A stretch of DNA of 50,438 bases from a virus, in the IMG/VR virus record IMGVR_UViG_3300024518_002307, positions 1-50,438 of that record; one strand, 5' to 3'. Positions 28,079 to 36,187 of the stretch are shown here, piece after piece; the first letter of the stretch is position 1; every line of letters begins with the position of its first letter. Both the position numbers and the translations under genes were made by a program. The notes under the pieces are model-generated. The model was not told where the DNA came from, did no database searches, and saw only the letters and a program-made list of their open reading frames with translations.

Positions 28079-29178
28079 AACACTTCGCCATAGGCGAATA
28101 TCTAAGCGACGCAGGCGGCATAATCTGGGAAGAGATCTCCAAATACTACACACAAGATCAAGCCATACAAACTGCTGATACGGATATACTCAAGGACAGA
28201 CTTGAGAAGAACTATCCGAAACACTTCGAAGCACTCAAAACCTTTGTTTTCAAGGAAGCAGTTTCCCTCCCTAATCTAATCACGCAGATTGAAGATCTGC
28301 AGAGCGAGGTAATCCGCAACAAGATTGCCCTCGCCTGTCGTACCGACGATCCCCAACTAACTACACTCTTTGAAGAGTTTCACCAGATCAAGCAACGATC
28401 GCGCGAGAAGCGTACGCTGCGTGTTGATGATCTGAACGAGCTGTTGACAACCTCTGGCAAAAAGATTAAGGTACTGCCCTCTATTTTGAACAGACAGTTG
28501 GAAGGAGGTGTAAGCCGCAAGCACCATATCATGGTGTTCGGATTAGGAGAAATAGGTAAGTCTCTGTTTATATTGAACATGGCATACGGCTTTGTGAAAC
28601 AAGGATTGAAGGTGGGTTTCCTCGACAACGAGGATAACCCCGAGGATGTACTCAAGCGCTACGTAGTACGAGCAGCGGGTACAACCCTTCAAGATTTTAA
28701 GCTAGGACCAGAGCCTCACATAGAGAAGGCACTTGCATTAAAGGGAGAGTTCATCTTCAAAGAGATAACTCCCGGCACACCCCACGAGATAAGGAAGTGG
28801 GCTAAGGACAATAAGCCGGATGTGTTGATTGTGAACCAGATACGTAATCTAAGGATCACGGGGGTACAATCGCCTGAGCAACAACGAGAACGAGCATCTA
28901 TGTTCATGCGTACGTTAGGTAAGGAGTGTAACCTTGTACCTGTAAGCGTTACGCAAGCCTCTGCTACTGCCCAGGATAAAATGTACATAACTCAGAACGA
29001 TATGGACTATAGTAAAGTAGGATGTCCCGCCCAATCCGATCTTTTGATTGGCATTGGAGGTACAGTGGAGTATATTAATGGGGGTCAGAGGATGTGTAGC
29101 GTGATACGCAACAAGATTTCCGGCATCCACTTACCCTTCCGAACAACGTTCGATACACAAAGAGTTAAGGTTGAATAG
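28021..29178 (+). CDS. Replicative DnaB/RecA-fold helicase
   Basis: 385 residues. An N-terminal helical part (1-130) precedes a RecA-fold ATPase with Walker A GLGEIGKS (174-181), the H1a-like acidic LDNEDNPEDV, a Walker B strand DVLIVNQIRN and the downstream PVSVTQAS strand (sensor-like Gln). The Walker B Asp is replaced by Asn272 (IVNQ), which is uncommon. Catalysis may rely on the acidic LDNEDN residues. It overlaps the primase gene by 58 bp, so primase and helicase are probably produced together. Confidence 0.75.
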   Translation: MEQKILSASIDSREAYETLEHFAIGEYLSDAGGIIWEEISKYYTQDQAIQTADTDILKDRLEKNYPKHFEALKTFVFKEAVSLPNLITQIEDLQSEVIRNKIALACRTDDPQLTTLFEEFHQIKQRSREKRTLRVDDLNELLTTSGKKIKVLPSILNRQLEGGVSRKHHIMVFGLGEIGKSLFILNMAYGFVKQGLKVGFLDNEDNPEDVLKRYVVRAAGTTLQDFKLGPEPHIEKALALKGEFIFKEITPGTPHEIRKWAKDNKPDVLIVNQIRNLRITGVQSPEQQRERASMFMRTLGKECNLVPVSVTQASATAQDKMYITQNDMDYSKVGCPAQSDLLIGIGGTVEYINGGQRMCSVIRNKISGIHLPFRTTFDTQRVKVE

Positions 29179-29180
29179 AT

Positions 29181-29291
29181 ATGAAAGAATTTATTATCAA
29201 TGCCCTCTACCATATTGTGATTATCGCAATAGGCATAGTAATAGGACTCCAAGCTAACGGATGGCTTATTCATTGGACAGTAGGAAATTAA
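29181..29291 (+). CDS. 36-residue membrane peptide
   Basis: One hydrophobic helix (YHIVIIAIGIVIGLQANGW) between helicase and polymerase genes. Starts 2 bp past the helicase stop. Small membrane peptides in phage replication operons are often toxic or take part in exclusion, but nothing specific can be said. Confidence 0.45.
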   Translation: MKEFIINALYHIVIIAIGIVIGLQANGWLIHWTVGN

Positions 29292-29292
29292 C

Positions 29293-29529
29293 GTGAATGA
29301 ACGGCAGGAAGAAAGACTCTACGAGAAGTTTGCCCAAATTCTTAACGAACTTAGATCCATCAATCTATCTCTCCGAGAACTATGTGATAGTAGATGTGGA
29401 GACAACGAGATTGGAAGGGATGTGGAAGAACCCCGACAATCGCCTTCTGAGCGTCCAGTTCTGTTTAGGTCCGGAGCATCCCCAGAGGAAGAGATTTGGG
29501 GACCGGAACGTCATCATAAAGGGAAATGA
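29293..29529 (+). CDS. Possible 78-residue ORF overlapping the start of the polymerase gene
   Basis: A GTG at 29293 (AGGAA six bases upstream) opens a frame whose first 32 residues form a credible amphipathic helix (ERLYEKFAQILNELRSINLS). The polymerase frame over the same bases (to about 29380) shows no conserved feature until YVIVDVETT. Beyond residue ~35 this frame looks less protein-like. It is either a short out-of-frame gene or the remnant of one. Confidence 0.3.
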   Translation: MNERQEERLYEKFAQILNELRSINLSLRELCDSRCGDNEIGRDVEEPRQSPSERPVLFRSGASPEEEIWGPERHHKGK

Positions 29530-31243
29530 ATATGAACAGTCTTATTTCATTGATAGCATCCTCAGTACTGCTGATTTCTTTGTGGCACATAACACTAAAT
29601 TTGAACTCGGATGGTTTACACGATGCGGTTGTGTTTTGGATCAAATTCTCTCTTATTGTACTATGCTTGGTGAATATATTATACTTGGCAATCGTAAACA
29701 GCCCATTAACCTTGATGATACTCTCCACAGGTATGGGTTAAATGGTAAGGAGAATCACGTTGCTAATATGCTCAAAGGGGGGATGTGTCTAAGTGAAATA
29801 CCTTTTGAATACTGGCAAGGCTACGCTGCGCAGGATGTGGGTCAGCTTCACAAGCTATTTCTTGAGCAGCGAAGGTACCTTGATGATAGCGGGCTATTGC
29901 CTGTGGCTTTTGTGCGTAATGTTTTTACTCCTTGTTTGGTCGATATCGAGCCGAATGGGATGACCCTTGACCCTGAACGGGTAGGGAAAGTAACAGCTAA
30001 GATATCGAACAGGCTGCGAGAACTTGAAACAGAGTTTTCCGCCATCACAGGAGGGGCGAATCCTAAGTCCGTTCCTCAGATGCGCAAGGTTATGTTCGAG
30101 GATCTCAAATTCAAGCCTGCGTACGATCCGTACAAGCGACCGATCCTTACACCCGCAGGCGTAGAGTTACGTAAGCAGCATGCAACGTTTGATGAGACAG
30201 AGTACTACGCAGTTAATGCTGACGTAGTAAGGGTGTTAGTCTGTCGGAATCAACGGCAACGTAGATTCAAAGAGATAAAGATGGAGATCGGAAAGCTTAA
30301 GGATAAGCGATCGAAGTACCTTAACAACATGCAGGCGTGTATTGACGGAAACGGAGGGACGCTTTATGCGTCCATTCACCAGACACGTACTAAGACTCAC
30401 CGTACTTCCAGTAAGGGAGAAAAGTACAAGCTGCAGTTTCAGAACCAAGACAACGAACTTAAGCCAGTGTACAAGGCAAAGTACGGACACTTTGTAGAAG
30501 TAGACTACTCTCAACTTGAGTTTAAGATGGCAGCAGTACTTACCCAGGACGAACCAACACTAGAATTAATACGGAGCGATTATGATATCCATCGATACAC
30601 TGCGTCAGAAATGTATTCAAAAGATGAAGGAGATATTACCGAAGAAGAAAGAAGGCACGCCAAACGACACACCTTCAAACCACTTTATTATGGTAGATCC
30701 GGAACCCCCGAACAGGTTGCTTATTACCTTGGTTTTAAGTCCAAGTACAGAGGAATCGCAGACACTCAAGATAGATGGTGTGGAGATGTCCTTCGATCAG
30801 CTAAAGATTCTCTCACGATTGCTAGCGGACTTAGGTTTTATTTCCCAGGAACGAGGTTAGGAGGGAATAGTAAGAGTCCGTTCGGACCTTACATAACGAA
30901 CGGTGCGAACATATATAACTTTCCGATACAAAGTATCTGTGGTGCAGATGTGGTGCCGATGGCACTTACGATCTTGTGGCACAAGATGAAGGCACGCGGG
31001 ATGAAATCCCGGATCATAAATACGATCCACGATTCTATCCTAAGCGAAGTTTCGGATGAAGAACTAGAGGAATATCAGACGCTTGTAAAGCAGTGTTTGA
31101 CAAAGCATGTCGTTGCTGCTATGCTCAAACTCTACAAGTTGGACATAAACATCCCACTTGTTGTAGACTTCAATATAGGAAGTCATTGGCACACTTCTAA
31201 AGATTGGGAAGACAAATGGCTTTCTACTACAGCGACGACGTAA
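29297..31243 (+). CDS. DNA polymerase, family A
   Basis: 648 residues. The 3'-5' exonuclease domain has VIVDVETT (Asp33, Glu35), AHNTKFE (Exo II) and YAAQDV (Exo III Asp180). The polymerase domain has motif A VEVDYSQLEFK (Asp403), motif B RRHAKRHTFKPLYYG (Lys456, Phe460) and motif C TIHDSIL (Asp579). Phe at the Pol I 762 position is associated with virulent phages. Motif C has Ser instead of the usual Glu after HD, and motif A has FK instead of LR. No 5' nuclease domain; that activity is encoded separately at 32389. The start is uncertain because of the overlapping frame. Confidence 0.88.
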   Translation: MNGRKKDSTRSLPKFLTNLDPSIYLSENYVIVDVETTRLEGMWKNPDNRLLSVQFCLGPEHPQRKRFGDRNVIIKGNEYEQSYFIDSILSTADFFVAHNTKFELGWFTRCGCVLDQILSYCTMLGEYIILGNRKQPINLDDTLHRYGLNGKENHVANMLKGGMCLSEIPFEYWQGYAAQDVGQLHKLFLEQRRYLDDSGLLPVAFVRNVFTPCLVDIEPNGMTLDPERVGKVTAKISNRLRELETEFSAITGGANPKSVPQMRKVMFEDLKFKPAYDPYKRPILTPAGVELRKQHATFDETEYYAVNADVVRVLVCRNQRQRRFKEIKMEIGKLKDKRSKYLNNMQACIDGNGGTLYASIHQTRTKTHRTSSKGEKYKLQFQNQDNELKPVYKAKYGHFVEVDYSQLEFKMAAVLTQDEPTLELIRSDYDIHRYTASEMYSKDEGDITEEERRHAKRHTFKPLYYGRSGTPEQVAYYLGFKSKYRGIADTQDRWCGDVLRSAKDSLTIASGLRFYFPGTRLGGNSKSPFGPYITNGANIYNFPIQSICGADVVPMALTILWHKMKARGMKSRIINTIHDSILSEVSDEELEEYQTLVKQCLTKHVVAAMLKLYKLDINIPLVVDFNIGSHWHTSKDWEDKWLSTTATT

Positions 31244-31250
31244 ACGACAA

Positions 31251-31268
31251 CTATCTTGGAAAAGATAG
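31251..31268 (+). promoter_or_regulatory. Hairpin in the leader of the ssDNA-binding protein gene
   Basis: CTATCTT-GGAA-AAGATAG, 7-bp perfect stem with a GGAA tetraloop, just past the polymerase stop. It may block ribosomes or exonucleases to set the expression ratio of the two genes. Confidence 0.4.
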
Positions 31269-31308
31269 TACATATACATATGACTATTTAAAGAGGAATA
31301 GAAAGACG

Positions 31309-31878
31309 ATGACACAACATTCTGGCCGAGTAAGCCACGTACAAAAGAACGACCACGGGTGGTTCTGGTTCATCCTCGATGGTGAAGAGAAACTCTACTA
31401 TAGGATGAAAAAGAAATCCGAAGGTTTGCAAAAAGGAGATAATGTTCAGTTCAACTATGAACTGACTAAGAGAGAGGCTAACGGAACGATCTACGACAAT
31501 TTGGACGTAGACGTTGATACGATTAAGAAGGTAGAAGCTCCTGCCCCTTCTACCAAGAGCAACGGCAAAGCATCACAGAGTAGCAGCGGATGGGATGTCA
31601 AAGACATGCGTATCCGTTATGCCGGCGCTCTTAACACAGCTACTTCTCTTGTGTTGTTTCTTGTGGAGCACGGGCATATTAAGGTAGGTGCTAAGGCCAA
31701 GAACGTGAAAGATATGGGTGTCTTGGAAGCAACAAAGAGTCTTATCCACAAAGTAGCGGACGACTATTACCAGGCTATTACGGTAATCCCGGAACGGGAT
31801 TGGGAAGAAGAGGAAGCGCCTCCGGTAGTCCTTGAAGCTGTGGATGCAGAAGACGATGATGGTTTCGATGATGACTAA
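31309..31878 (+). CDS. Single-stranded DNA-binding protein
   Basis: 189 residues from the ATG at 31309 (AGAGGA upstream); the open frame extends 35 codons further into the polymerase gene. The N-terminal ~75 residues form an OB-fold-like set of strands with aromatics (HGWFWFILDGEEKLYYRMKK). A linker rich in Ser/Lys and a helical segment follow, and the C-terminus is an acidic tail (AEDDDGFDDD), the typical partner-binding end of SSBs. Its place after polA supports the call. Not a classical Ssb family match. Confidence 0.6.
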   Translation: MTQHSGRVSHVQKNDHGWFWFILDGEEKLYYRMKKKSEGLQKGDNVQFNYELTKREANGTIYDNLDVDVDTIKKVEAPAPSTKSNGKASQSSSGWDVKDMRIRYAGALNTATSLVLFLVEHGHIKVGAKAKNVKDMGVLEATKSLIHKVADDYYQAITVIPERDWEEEEAPPVVLEAVDAEDDDGFDDD

Positions 31879-32392
31879 CGAGCAATCTCGTCCGTGGATC
31901 ACTACGAATAGTGGTATTCAATTCTTCTTCCCCCGCTATGTGGGGGAGGAAATTGATCCCGATACGTTGGATATCTACGATATTGCCCATTCTTTGGCAC
32001 AACTTACCCGTTTCAACGGGCACTTGTACCAGCCTTACAGCGTTGCACAGCACTGCTGTCTGGTGTCGGACCTGGTAAGTGATTATCCCTTAGAAGGCCT
32101 CTTGCACGACGCATCAGAGGCGTATACGGGAGACTTTCCTACTCCTATCAAACACCTTATTCCTCAAATCTTCGATTTGGAAGAGAGTATAGACAAGGCA
32201 GTGGCTAAGAAGTACAATCTTGAGTATCCTATGCCTCCTACTATACGCAAAGCGGATAAGGAAATACAAGCTATAGAGGCTAAGATGTTTGACCCTCCCG
32301 TACACGGAGGGATAGTCCCTTGGGATTGGAGGAAAGCAAAGGCCGAGTTTTTACAGCGTTACCACACTTTGATTATGGAAGGTGTCTTTTGA
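31871..32392 (+). CDS. HD-domain phosphohydrolase (YfbR-like)
   Basis: 173 residues from the ATG at 31871. The metal-binding HD signature is present in order: YSVAQHCCLVSDL (His), EGLLHDASEAYTGDFPTPIKH (HD pair plus downstream Asp and His). Members hydrolyse deoxynucleoside monophosphates and help set dNTP pools, which fits the ribonucleotide reductase nearby. The start overlaps the upstream stop, and the next gene begins at its stop. Confidence 0.75.
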   Translation: MTNEQSRPWITTNSGIQFFFPRYVGEEIDPDTLDIYDIAHSLAQLTRFNGHLYQPYSVAQHCCLVSDLVSDYPLEGLLHDASEAYTGDFPTPIKHLIPQIFDLEESIDKAVAKKYNLEYPMPPTIRKADKEIQAIEAKMFDPPVHGGIVPWDWRKAKAEFLQRYHTLIMEGVF

Positions 32393-33225
32393 CAACAGCA
32401 CTAATAGACCTTGATCCTATTGTGTACTCTTCCGGCTTTGTCGGAGAGCATCACATGTACTACATCACAATCAAAGGAGAGGAGTCTCCACGTACTTCTT
32501 TCGAGACTAGGACAGAAGCCCACCGATGGGCGGAAGATGTAGGCTTGGAAAAAGACTCTTACGAACTTGTCGATGAAATGTGGACAGAGCCTTTGGCTAA
32601 CGTACTACATACGGTCAAGAAAAGAATAGAGTCTATCCTTGAGAATACCCGTGCAACTTCCTTCCGGGGATTTCTTACCGGAGGGGATCAGTTTCGAAAG
32701 GAAATCTATCCTGCGTACAAGGCTAATCGTAAATCTCCTCGTCCCGTATACTACGATGAGATACGTGAGTATATGATTACCCAACACGGTGCGGAAGTGA
32801 TAGATGTGTACGAGGCAGATGATGCCCTCGCTACGTGCCAGAAGGATACTACGGTTATTTGCACTATCGACAAGGATCTGTTGCAAGTGCCGGGTACCCA
32901 CTACAACTATGATACAGGAGAGCACATAGAGGTAGAGGGTTTCGGAACTCTTGCTCTATCGAAGGATAAGAAAACATTGAAGGGGACGGGATTGAAGTTT
33001 TATCACGCTCAGATGTTGATGGGAGATGGTACGGATAACATCAAGGGAGTTCCTAAGATGGGACCGAAGGGTACCTACGATCTCCTTAATCGTGTTACTG
33101 ACAAGAAAGAGTCTTCCAAAATCGTGCGTAAGCAATATGAGAAAGCCTTCGATATCGAATGGAAGACACAACTAGATCTACATCGTAAACTCTTATGGAT
33201 GCACCGCGACGTGCCGGGATTATGA
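32389..33225 (+). CDS. 5'-3' exonuclease (FEN/T5-type)
   Basis: 278 residues from a TTG at 32389, chosen because TTGA overlaps the upstream stop and GGAAGG lies six bases before it. Metal-ligand clusters: LIDLDPIVY near the start, YEADDALATC, ICTIDKDLLQV and GDGTDNIKGVPKMGPKG (helix-hairpin-helix). It would remove RNA primers and degrade host or recombination ends, supplying the 5' nuclease missing from the polymerase. Confidence 0.8.
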   Translation: MTTALIDLDPIVYSSGFVGEHHMYYITIKGEESPRTSFETRTEAHRWAEDVGLEKDSYELVDEMWTEPLANVLHTVKKRIESILENTRATSFRGFLTGGDQFRKEIYPAYKANRKSPRPVYYDEIREYMITQHGAEVIDVYEADDALATCQKDTTVICTIDKDLLQVPGTHYNYDTGEHIEVEGFGTLALSKDKKTLKGTGLKFYHAQMLMGDGTDNIKGVPKMGPKGTYDLLNRVTDKKESSKIVRKQYEKAFDIEWKTQLDLHRKLLWMHRDVPGL

Positions 33226-33488
33226 AAATGGATGTTGAAACAATCTGGAATCTAGAACTTGATCCTGTTTATAAAGAAAGTGATACTTCGTGGAGGCACG
33301 GAGAATACCGAACAGAAGTGTATTACGAAGAAAATACACGAACTTATTGGATGACTACCTATCAGCTTTCAAACGATGGCGAAACCAATGACCTCCGAGA
33401 AGGTAGTGCAGTATTTGATCAGTGCTGGCCTGTGGAAACAAAAACAATAGAATTTACATTATGCGATCCAAATTCGAAGCAAGAATAG
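33222..33488 (+). CDS. Small conserved protein, copy 1 of a paralogous pair
   Basis: 88 residues from the ATG at 33222 (ATGA overlap). The central segment LELDPVYKESDTSWRHGEYR, YQLSNDGETN and QCWPV recurs almost unchanged in the protein at 35934-36182, so the two arose by duplication. Predicted alpha/beta, no catalytic motif seen. Role unknown. Confidence 0.6.
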   Translation: MKMDVETIWNLELDPVYKESDTSWRHGEYRTEVYYEENTRTYWMTTYQLSNDGETNDLREGSAVFDQCWPVETKTIEFTLCDPNSKQE

Positions 33489-33868
33489 CAAGACAGCTCA
33501 CGGCTAACAAAATAGAGTACAGGTACGAACCTTTCTCTCTTGCCTACTACGTAGCGGTACCTAACTACAAGTGCTTACAATGTGATAGCTCTCTTATCAT
33601 AAAGCCTCGTAAGTATATACCGGACTTCGTAATAGGTAATATGATAATAGAAGCTAAAGGAATCTTTGATTCCGCAGAGAGAACGAAGGCACGCTCACTT
33701 AACATCCAGTTGGTAGAGTGGGACTTTAGAATGGTATTCATGTATGACAACTGGATAACAAAGAAGCACAAATCAAAGTATAGCGATTGGTGCGAGAAGA
33801 ATGGAATCACGTATGCAATAGGGAAAATACCTAAAGCTTGGTTTAAAGACTTAAGGACTAACCAATGA
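33461..33868 (+). CDS. Endonuclease I (Holliday-junction resolvase, T7 gp3-like)
   Basis: 135 residues from the ATG at 33461, inside the previous gene. Shows SKFEARIARQL (first acidic ligand), YRYEPFSLAYYV, the PD-x(n)-ExK core PDFVIGNMIIEAK and a basic KKHKSKYSDWCEKNGI segment, all in the order of T7-type endonuclease I. An extra CLQC pair could bind zinc. It would resolve branched DNA before packaging and help degrade host DNA. Confidence 0.8.
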   Translation: MRSKFEARIARQLTANKIEYRYEPFSLAYYVAVPNYKCLQCDSSLIIKPRKYIPDFVIGNMIIEAKGIFDSAERTKARSLNIQLVEWDFRMVFMYDNWITKKHKSKYSDWCEKNGITYAIGKIPKAWFKDLRTNQ

Positions 33869-34080
33869 AAAGTAAAGGAGACTTGGGTAAGATTACCGCA
33901 TGCTTTAGATGCGGTACGATCAAGCCGGAAACAGAAGAGTTAGAACGAGGGATAAAGTGTAATTCCTGTGGAGAGATAAGTACCGTAGTCACTTTGTACG
34001 AATTGATGGATCTCATCAACTTCGTCTACCTTCACTTGGATAAAGTAGACCTGTTGAAAGAGATGGAAGAATGGAAATGA
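33865..34080 (+). CDS. Zinc-ribbon protein
   Basis: 71 residues, ATGA overlap upstream. CFRCG and CNSCG form a four-Cys ribbon in the first 40 residues, followed by a helix (LYELMDLINFVYLHLDKVDL). Function unknown. It could be a small transcription or recombination factor. Confidence 0.6.
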   Translation: MKSKGDLGKITACFRCGTIKPETEELERGIKCNSCGEISTVVTLYELMDLINFVYLHLDKVDLLKEMEEWK

Positions 34081-34271
34081 AGTATCATCATGCGCCAGCT
34101 TACAAGGGCCAAATAAGAAGATGTATAACTAAACGTAATTGGTTAGGAGGTTGTACATATTGGTTAGAACAAGCAGATTTGCATGAAGATGGCTTTAATC
34201 TGAATTGGTATGTAATTCCTGTTCTACAAAACGTACCAAAAGAAAGGTATTATAAGGCAAAAAGAAAATGA
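34077..34271 (+). CDS. Hypothetical protein
   Basis: 64 residues from the ATG at 34077 (ATGA overlap). Aromatic and basic (YWLEQADL, YYKAKRK). No motif. The stop overlaps the next ATG. Confidence 0.5.
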   Translation: MKYHHAPAYKGQIRRCITKRNWLGGCTYWLEQADLHEDGFNLNWYVIPVLQNVPKERYYKAKRK

Positions 34272-35005
34272 GAGAACCCAAGATCTTAATGCTCGATACG
34301 GAATTCATGCACCCTAAAGCATGGCGAGGATTCTCCACTGACGTAGGTTTAATCTACTGCATGTGCTCCAAGTGGTACGGTAACACAAAAGTTACCACGC
34401 AAAGAGTAGACGATTACGGATCTAACTTCTTCACAGCAGAGAAGCGTATGCTTAAAGATATGAAAGCAACGCTCATAGATGCCGACATATGGGTATCTTG
34501 GTACGGCATAAAATGCGATATTCCGGGAATTAATACACGTCTGATGCACCACGGGTTAGGCATCCTGCCTAACATAAAACACATCGACCTTTGGAGAACG
34601 TGCAAGAATAAGCTCGCTCTCGGGTCCAATTCGATGAAGAATGTATCGGAGTGGTTAGGCTTCGCGGAGCGTAAGACTCCGCTCAAATTGCAGGAGTGGT
34701 ACCTCGCTCTCCACGGCAACAAGAAAGCGATGAACTCTATAGTACGACACTGCGTAGCAGATATTAAAGTATTGGAAGAAGGGTACGATGCCTTACTCCC
34801 CTTAGTATCTTCTCGTATTTCGTTGAATTCCATAACAGGTAATGAAAGTGCTTGCCCCAAGTGTGGGACAAGTGGTAAGATACAAAAGAGAGGTTGGAAC
34901 TACGCACAAGTGATGCGTACCCGACGATTACAATGTACCAGTTGCGGAAGCTGGTTAACAGGCGAAAGAGAACGGGTGTTACCCGTAGGAAGTGTGAAAG
35001 CATGA
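34268..35005 (+). CDS. RNase-H-fold 3'-5' exonuclease with C-terminal zinc ribbon
   Basis: 245 residues. The opening ILMLDTEFM gives the DxE of exonuclease motif I. SWYGIKCDIPGINTRL fits motif II (the (N/Y)xxxxDxP pattern of PolB-type proofreading domains), and HCVADIKVLEE the motif III Asp. The last ~50 residues carry CPKCG and CTSCG, a zinc ribbon. It is a stand-alone proofreading or processing nuclease in addition to the exonuclease of the polymerase. Substrate unknown. Confidence 0.7.
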   Translation: MREPKILMLDTEFMHPKAWRGFSTDVGLIYCMCSKWYGNTKVTTQRVDDYGSNFFTAEKRMLKDMKATLIDADIWVSWYGIKCDIPGINTRLMHHGLGILPNIKHIDLWRTCKNKLALGSNSMKNVSEWLGFAERKTPLKLQEWYLALHGNKKAMNSIVRHCVADIKVLEEGYDALLPLVSSRISLNSITGNESACPKCGTSGKIQKRGWNYAQVMRTRRLQCTSCGSWLTGERERVLPVGSVKA

Positions 35006-35085
35006 AAATGGTAGCAGTTTTACTTTTGGGTATAGTAGGAAACGTAATTTTGTGGTGTGGTTCTCAAGGATGTACATCAATATGA
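35002..35085 (+). CDS. 27-residue hydrophobic peptide
   Basis: ATGA overlaps on both sides. The sequence (KMVAVLLLGIVGNVILW then CGSQGC) looks like a minimal signal or membrane anchor ending in Cys. Possibly a tiny lipoprotein or membrane toxin, low certainty. Confidence 0.4.
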   Translation: MKMVAVLLLGIVGNVILWCGSQGCTSI

Positions 35086-35366
35086 ACTGGCAAGAGAAAG
35101 CCGCAGCACTAAATGCATTGGCTCCTATTCAAATTCTCATGAGAGGTATTGAGAATTGGTACGTGCAACAATCCGCAGAAGTAAAAGAAGGTGCTATGCT
35201 TAAGGGTAAATACGGAAACGGAACTACTCCAGAATTGGCAATAGAAGATCACTGGAATCAATTAACAGACTTAGTTGGACGTGAAAAATATATTGTGATA
35301 GGTGCCATGAGTAACCGCAGAAGGCAAGTCAAGTGGAATGGTTATATGTGGAAGGATGTGATATGA
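35082..35366 (+). CDS. Hypothetical protein
   Basis: 94 residues from the ATG at 35082 (ATGA overlap). Helical N-terminal half (NWQEKAAALNALAPIQILMR), basic C-terminus (SNRRRQVKWNGYMWK). No motif recognised. Confidence 0.5.
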   Translation: MNWQEKAAALNALAPIQILMRGIENWYVQQSAEVKEGAMLKGKYGNGTTPELAIEDHWNQLTDLVGREKYIVIGAMSNRRRQVKWNGYMWKDVI

Positions 35367-35560
35367 GCAAAGAACTGGCACAAGTAGAAGCACTTAAGAC
35401 GCTTATGATTATATATGCACAAGATGGTATGCAGCTTCGAGGCGGAGGAGGTATCCTTACTCGCGAGAAACAGGACGAGCTGGATGTACTTGAGGGCAAA
35501 CTCGATGAGATAATGAAGAAGATAGAAGAGTTGGCAGGCATAGGATATACGTTACAATGA
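35363..35560 (+). CDS. Small coiled-coil protein
   Basis: 65 residues from the ATG at 35363 (ATGA overlap). Heptad-like helix in the second half (EKQDELDVLEGKLDEIMKKI) preceded by a Gly-rich turn (RGGGGILT). Function unknown. Confidence 0.5.
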   Translation: MSKELAQVEALKTLMIIYAQDGMQLRGGGGILTREKQDELDVLEGKLDEIMKKIEELAGIGYTLQ

Positions 35561-35931
35561 AATGTATAATAGCTGGTTCCAGATCCATAAGTGATATGCA
35601 TCATGTAGAGAAGGCAATACGCTTATCAGGATTCGATATAACCCAAGTAGTATGTGGAAATGCACGAGGAGTAGATACTCTCGGTGCTTCTTGGGCAAAA
35701 ACACAAGGGGAATATATAGAAAATCCTCGTAACGTTTCGGTTAAGTACTTCAAACCCGATTGGGAACAAGGTAAGCACGCAGGCTTGTTGCGTAATGCAG
35801 TGATGGCAGAATATGCTGATGCTCTTATAGCAGTATGGGATGGTACTTCCCGAGGTACGAAGCATATGATAAAGGAAGCGAAGGATAAAGGCTTAAAGGT
35901 ATTCGTATATAAACCATTCAAAAGGAACTAA
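35557..35931 (+). CDS. SLOG/DUF2493 (YAcAr-like) protein
   Basis: 124 residues. The pattern IIAGSRSISD, VVCGNARGVDTLGASWA, F-PDWEQGKHAGLLRN, ALIAVWDGTSRGTKHMI is that of DUF2493, a member of the SLOG nucleotide-binding superfamily. SLOG proteins sense or process nucleotide-derived signals in conflict systems and are common in phages. A role in counter-defence or NAD/nucleotide metabolism is inferred only. Confidence 0.75.
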   Translation: MKCIIAGSRSISDMHHVEKAIRLSGFDITQVVCGNARGVDTLGASWAKTQGEYIENPRNVSVKYFKPDWEQGKHAGLLRNAVMAEYADALIAVWDGTSRGTKHMIKEAKDKGLKVFVYKPFKRN

Positions 35932-35933
35932 AC

Positions 35934-36182
35934 ATGTTTAAACCTTCTTGTGAAGAACTTCTTGAATTAGATCCTATTTATACAGAATCTGATACGTCAT
36001 GGCGCCATGGAGAATACCGTACAGAAGTTTATAAGGTAGACGATAAATTTTGGATGGCTCAATATCAACTGAGCAATGATGGAGAAACAAATGCTTTAAG
36101 GGAGGGTTGGGCAGATATTCAACAGTGCTGGCCTGTGTCAGTGACAAAAATCCAATATACAACAGTTAAGCCAGGGAACTAA
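35934..36182 (+). CDS. Small conserved protein, copy 2 of a paralogous pair
   Basis: 82 residues starting 2 bp after the SLOG gene. LELDPIYTESDTSWRHGEYR, YQLSNDGETN and QCWPV are shared with the protein at 33222-33488. The ends differ. It precedes the ribonucleotide reductase gene by 5 bp. Confidence 0.6.
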   Translation: MFKPSCEELLELDPIYTESDTSWRHGEYRTEVYKVDDKFWMAQYQLSNDGETNALREGWADIQQCWPVSVTKIQYTTVKPGN

Positions 36183-36187
36183 TTGTG

